From: Rhodoferax sp.
GTDB taxonomy: Bacteria; Pseudomonadota; Gammaproteobacteria; Burkholderiales; Burkholderiaceae
Assembly: GCA_028292075.1 (NCBI GenBank)
Contig: JAQGNA010000129.1
Coordinates: 1-8,890 of the forward strand
DNA: 8,890 nt
Reading direction: 5' to 3'
The position numbers were made by a program, and so were the translations under genes. The notes beneath the pieces are model-generated. The model saw only the letters and a program-made list of their open reading frames with translations. It ran no database searches and was not told the DNA's origin. Shown in pieces: positions 6,411 through 8,890 of this stretch (position 1 is its first letter; every line of letters starts with the position of its first letter).

Positions 6411-6559
6411 AAGATGGCCCACGGCCTTCGGGAAAGCTTCGTCGCATGGTAGCCAGCCGCCGGCGGGGTTGAGCGCAGCTGCACGCGTCAGCGTGTCTTC
6501 ACCCGTTGACCGTTGGAAGGCCTTGGGCAGTTCGCCATTTCAGCGTGTCCGCAGACCCC

Positions 6560-7750
6560 TCAACCCCCTGGCGTTGCGGCACGGATCTCGGCCAGCAGTG
6601 CCAGGGCAGCAGCCGACAGGTGTGCACCGGCGCGGGTTGTCACGCCGATGTGGCGCTCGAGACCTTCCATGGGAAACCGCAGCACGCAGAGCTGGCCTGC
6701 GTCGACCTCGTAGCGCAGCTGGTGGGTGGAGAGCACGGTGAGCATCGGCCCTTGCAGCAACAGGCCCCGCACCAGCGCAAGGTCGCCGGTTTCGACAGCG
6801 GGCACCGGCGTCGGCTGGCCGTGCGAGGCAAAGAAGTCGGCCAGCGACTGGCGCAGCGGCGTTCCTGGGCGCGACAGCACCCACGGAAAAGCCTGCAGGT
6901 CTTCGAAGCGCACGAGGCGCCGGCGCCGCAGCGGATGGTCGGCCGCCGCCATCAGGCCCAGCCGGTCGGCGAACAGCGGCTCGCTGGTCAGCGCCTTGTC
7001 GGTGAGCGGCCGCAGCGCACCGACGATGAAGTCGACCTTGCCGCTGAGCAGGCCGGCGCAGAGTTGTTCGTACGGGCTTTCGAGCGAATGAACCCGCAGC
7101 CGCGGGTGGCGTGCCAGCAACTGGCCGATCGCCACCGGCAGCACATGCGTCCGTGCCAGGGGCAAGCTGCCGACGGTGATCACGCCTTCCATCTGGCCGC
7201 TGGCCGCGGCAATGTCGTCCTCCAGGTAGCGCAGCTCGGCCAGCGCCCGATCGAAGCGCAGCACCCAGCGGGCGCCGGCGTCGGTCGGCATCAGGCCGCG
7301 CGCGGTGCGCAGGAAAAGCCGCTGGCCCAGCGCGTTTTCGAGCCGCGCGATCGCCGCGCTGATGGCCGGCTGAGACACGCCGAGTCGGCGGCCCACGGTG
7401 GGCATGTGGTGCACTTCGGCCAGCAGCGAGGCCGCCATCAGGCGCCGTTCATCGAACACCGCGCCCAGTGCGGCAGGCGAGGGCACGGCGCCCGCGGAAG
7501 CGGCTTCTTCCAGCACGCTGTGAAGCTCATGCTCGATGCGGCGCAGGCGCGCATGGGCCAGCTCGCCGGCCGGGGTGAGCAGCATGCCGCGGCCCTTGCG
7601 TTCGAACAGCGGGGTGCCGAGAGAATGTTCCAGCAGCCCGATGGAGCGGCTCACGGCCGAAGCGGCGCGCAGCAGCGATTCGGAGGAGGGGCGGATGCCG
7701 CCTTGACGGACCACGGCGCCGAGCGTGCGCAGGTTGTGCAGGGAGATCAT
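6560..7750 (-). CDS. LysR-family transcriptional regulator with two tandem winged-HTH domains
   Basis: This 396-aa DNA-binding regulator is about 100 residues longer than an ordinary LysR protein (about 300). The extra length is a second helix-turn-helix. HTH1 covers about 4-63 (motif around LLRAASAVSRSIGLLEHSLG, ending LFERKGRGMLLTPAG). HTH2 covers about 101-160 (around LGVSQPAISAAIARLENALG, ending LFLRTARGLMPTDAG). Both keep the hydrophobic core and the 'LF-R-(G)RG-(M)-PT/TPAG' wing, so neither looks dead. A linker or dimerisation helix follows (about 161-186), then the inducer-binding domain (about 187-393, starting GVITVGSLPLARTHVLP). I chose the ATG at 7750, where the LysR fold begins (MISLHNLRTL). 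The frame stays open to 7900 upstream, but that part resembles no LysR N-terminus. The gene is divergent from the DUF1932 dehydrogenase (223 bp gap), its likely target. Confidence 0.9.
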   Translation of the reverse strand: MISLHNLRTLGAVVRQGGIRPSSESLLRAASAVSRSIGLLEHSLGTPLFERKGRGMLLTPAGELAHARLRRIEHELHSVLEEAASAGAVPSPAALGAVFDERRLMAASLLAEVHHMPTVGRRLGVSQPAISAAIARLENALGQRLFLRTARGLMPTDAGARWVLRFDRALAELRYLEDDIAAASGQMEGVITVGSLPLARTHVLPVAIGQLLARHPRLRVHSLESPYEQLCAGLLSGKVDFIVGALRPLTDKALTSEPLFADRLGLMAAADHPLRRRRLVRFEDLQAFPWVLSRPGTPLRQSLADFFASHGQPTPVPAVETGDLALVRGLLLQGPMLTVLSTHQLRYEVDAGQLCVLRFPMEGLERHIGVTTRAGAHLSAAALALLAEIRAATPGG

Positions 7751-7821
7751 GTGTTCGATGGTGCGGGTGATGCGGCGCGCGACAGGAGGAGCACCGATCG
7801 GAATGCGTCGATGCTGCCACA

Positions 7822-7838
7822 GGGCGCTCGGGGCGCCC
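7822..7838. repeat. GC-rich hairpin in the LysR/dehydrogenase gap
   Basis: GGGCGC (7822-7827) and GCGCCC (7833-7838) around a TCGGG loop. It sits about 72 bp from the LysR start. In DNA this rich in G+C a 6-bp stem can arise by chance. Confidence 0.35.
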
Positions 7839-7880
7839 ATCAACGGATTGGAACGGTCACACCCGCATAAAGCAACCTTG

Positions 7881-7906
7881 GCCAGTGCCGGCGTTCGCAC
7901 ACTGGC
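7881..7906. promoter_or_regulatory. Perfect 7-bp dyad, candidate LysR operator
   Basis: GCCAGTG-N12-CACTGGC, with a second in-phase dyad inside it, GTGC-N8-GCAC (7885-7900). It lies in the gap between the divergent LysR and dehydrogenase genes, 68-93 bp before the dehydrogenase ATG. That is the usual position for the recognition site of a LysR regulator that activates its neighbour and represses itself. The classic T-N11-A spacing is not exact (T-N12-A here), so binding by the neighbouring LysR is an inference. Confidence 0.5.
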
Positions 7907-7961
7907 GGCAGCCGCCCGCGACCTCGCCGGCCCGTCAAGACAACTTTCTTACAGACACATC

Positions 7962-7966
7962 GAGGA
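7962..7966 (+). promoter_or_regulatory. Shine-Dalgarno of the DUF1932 dehydrogenase gene
   Basis: GAGGA 7 nt before the ATG at 7974. It fixes this start although the frame is open to 7725 upstream. Confidence 0.8.
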
Positions 7967-7973
7967 CTCCAAC

Positions 7974-8879
7974 ATGAGCAGCAGCATTCTCGGCATCATC
8001 GGTTTCGGAGAAGTCGGCGGCATCTTCGGCCGCGGCCTCCGCGACAAGCCCGGCGTTGGCGCCGTGCACGCGTGGGACACCAGGTTTTCCGGCAGCGACG
8101 ATGGCGCCGAGGCCGCGCGAGCGGCGGCCAGAATCGACGGCATCCAGCCAGCCCGGGACATGGCCGAGCTCTGCGCTCGCGCCAACCTGCTGGTGTCGGC
8201 CGTGACGGCGTCCAACACCCTGGCGGTGGCTGAAGAGGCCGCCCGGCACGTGCAGCCGGGCAGTGTGTTTCTCGACCTGAACTCCGCCTCGCCCGGCAGC
8301 AAGCAGCGCGCCGCGGCCGTGATCGAGGCCGCCGGCGGCCGCTATGTGGAGGCAGGCGTCATGACCTCGGTGCCACCCTACGGCATCCGGGTGCCGATGC
8401 TGCTCGGCGGCCCCCACGCCGTGGCCCTGGCCGACCAGCTCGTGGCGTGGGGCATGGACGCCAAGGTGGTGTCCGACCAGTTGGGCATCGCCTCGGCCAT
8501 CAAGATGAGCCGCAGCATCATGATCAAGGGGCTCGAGGCGCTCGTCATCGAGAGCTACACCAACGCGCGCCGCTACGGCGTCGAGGCGCATGTGCTGCCC
8601 ACGCTCAAGGAAACCTTTCCGCAGATCGACTGGGACGCGCAGGGCGCGTACTTTTTCAGCCGCGTGGTACAGCACGGCAAGCGCCGGGCTGAAGAGATGC
8701 GCGAGTCGGCCAACACCGTGCGGGAAGGCGGCTTTGCGCCGCTGATGGCCTCGGCCATCGCCGAGAAGCAGGACTGGGTGGCGGGTCTCGCCCGCGACGG
8801 CGTGTTCGACGGCCTCGAGGCCAAGGCCCCGTGGCAGGCCTACGCCGACCGCCTCATCGCGCACGCCGGCAAGCCCTGA
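7974..8879 (+). CDS. NAD(P)-dependent oxidoreductase, beta-hydroxyacid dehydrogenase-like with DUF1932 C-terminal domain
   Basis: A 301-aa cytoplasmic enzyme related to 6-phosphogluconate and 3-hydroxyisobutyrate dehydrogenases. The N-terminal Rossmann domain binds NAD(P) through GIIGFGEVGGIFG (7-19); the acid D35 after VHAW is where cofactor choice is usually made. The substrate loop that is normally 'D-ST-SP' appears as DLNSASPGSK (101-110). The catalytic lysine is very likely K177 in GIASAIKMSRSIMIKG (171-186), in the position of the family's G-xxx-K-xxN/S motif. The rest (about 185-290) is the all-helical DUF1932 domain, which differs from the standard C-terminal domain. Substrate is unknown. 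The gene is divergent from the double-HTH LysR, with a candidate operator between them, and ends 11 bp before the window edge. It is probably the first gene of a catabolic operon continuing to the right. Confidence 0.9.
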   Translation: MSSSILGIIGFGEVGGIFGRGLRDKPGVGAVHAWDTRFSGSDDGAEAARAAARIDGIQPARDMAELCARANLLVSAVTASNTLAVAEEAARHVQPGSVFLDLNSASPGSKQRAAAVIEAAGGRYVEAGVMTSVPPYGIRVPMLLGGPHAVALADQLVAWGMDAKVVSDQLGIASAIKMSRSIMIKGLEALVIESYTNARRYGVEAHVLPTLKETFPQIDWDAQGAYFFSRVVQHGKRRAEEMRESANTVREGGFAPLMASAIAEKQDWVAGLARDGVFDGLEAKAPWQAYADRLIAHAGKP

Positions 8880-8890
8880 AAAAAGCCTGC

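Noticed and set aside
7794..7801. Palindrome CCGATCGG in the LysR/dehydrogenase gap
   Set aside because: Eight-bp GC-rich palindromes are expected by chance at this base composition, and it lacks flanking symmetry.
6506..7870. Plus-strand 454-codon open frame opposite the LysR gene
   Set aside because: Gln/His/Arg-rich low-information translation, with no start signal; it mirrors the LysR codons.
7725..7973. N-terminal extension of the dehydrogenase back to 7725, and of LysR up to 7900
   Set aside because: Both frames lack stops in the shared gap because of its base composition. The Rossmann fold and the LysR fold begin at 7974 and 7750, and the dehydrogenase has a good Shine-Dalgarno at 7962-7966.
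1..8890. tRNA, rRNA, CRISPR, insertion sequence, phage, toxin-antitoxin or defence genes
   Set aside because: No such genes or repeat arrays seen on either strand; every long convincing frame is a metabolic, transport or regulatory gene.

Overview
The window is GC-rich, with densely packed genes on both strands. Its proteins (a NitT/TauT-type ABC transporter, a PoxB-like ThDP enzyme, a LysR regulator beside a DUF1932 dehydrogenase) suggest a betaproteobacterium of the order Burkholderiales, most likely Comamonadaceae-like. That placement is inferred from protein style and base composition; no marker gene is present. I see no rRNA, tRNA, CRISPR array, transposase or phage gene. The region reads as ordinary chromosomal metabolism with a few unusual details.

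Layout from left to right. (1) 110-1940, minus strand: a two-gene ABC import unit, substrate-binding protein then permease, with no ATPase gene in the window. (2) 1941-2260: a 320-base regulatory gap with two near-identical 14-bp operator-like sites and several possible stem-loops. (3) 2261-3955, minus: a COG2509-type FAD-dependent oxidoreductase. (4) 3956-4169: a gap between divergent genes, with a perfectly phased G-rich 10-bp tandem repeat. (5) 4170-4619, plus: a small DUF2784 membrane protein. (6) 4611-6296, minus: a PoxB-like ThDP-dependent enzyme whose end overlaps the end of the DUF2784 gene by 9 bp. (7) 6297-6559: a leader gap with overlapping inverted repeats. (8) 6560-7750, minus: a LysR-family regulator with two tandem N-terminal winged-helix domains instead of one. 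(9) 7751-7973: the gap between divergent genes, with a perfect 7-bp dyad. (10) 7974-8879, plus: a beta-hydroxyacid dehydrogenase-like protein with a DUF1932 C-terminal domain.

How the genes work together. The LysR gene and the dehydrogenase form a classic divergent regulator/target pair; the dehydrogenase is probably the first gene of a catabolic operon running off the right edge. The binding protein and permease form an operon for uptake of a small, unidentified ligand (nitrate, sulfonate, taurine, pyrimidine or similar). The FAD protein, the DUF2784 protein and the PoxB-like enzyme look like independent transcription units. I found no convincing undescribed multi-gene system. The best leads are the double-HTH LysR with its dyad, the paired operator-like sites before the transporter, and the PoxB-like enzyme, which lacks the usual C-terminal lipid-binding tail and has changed active-site residues.
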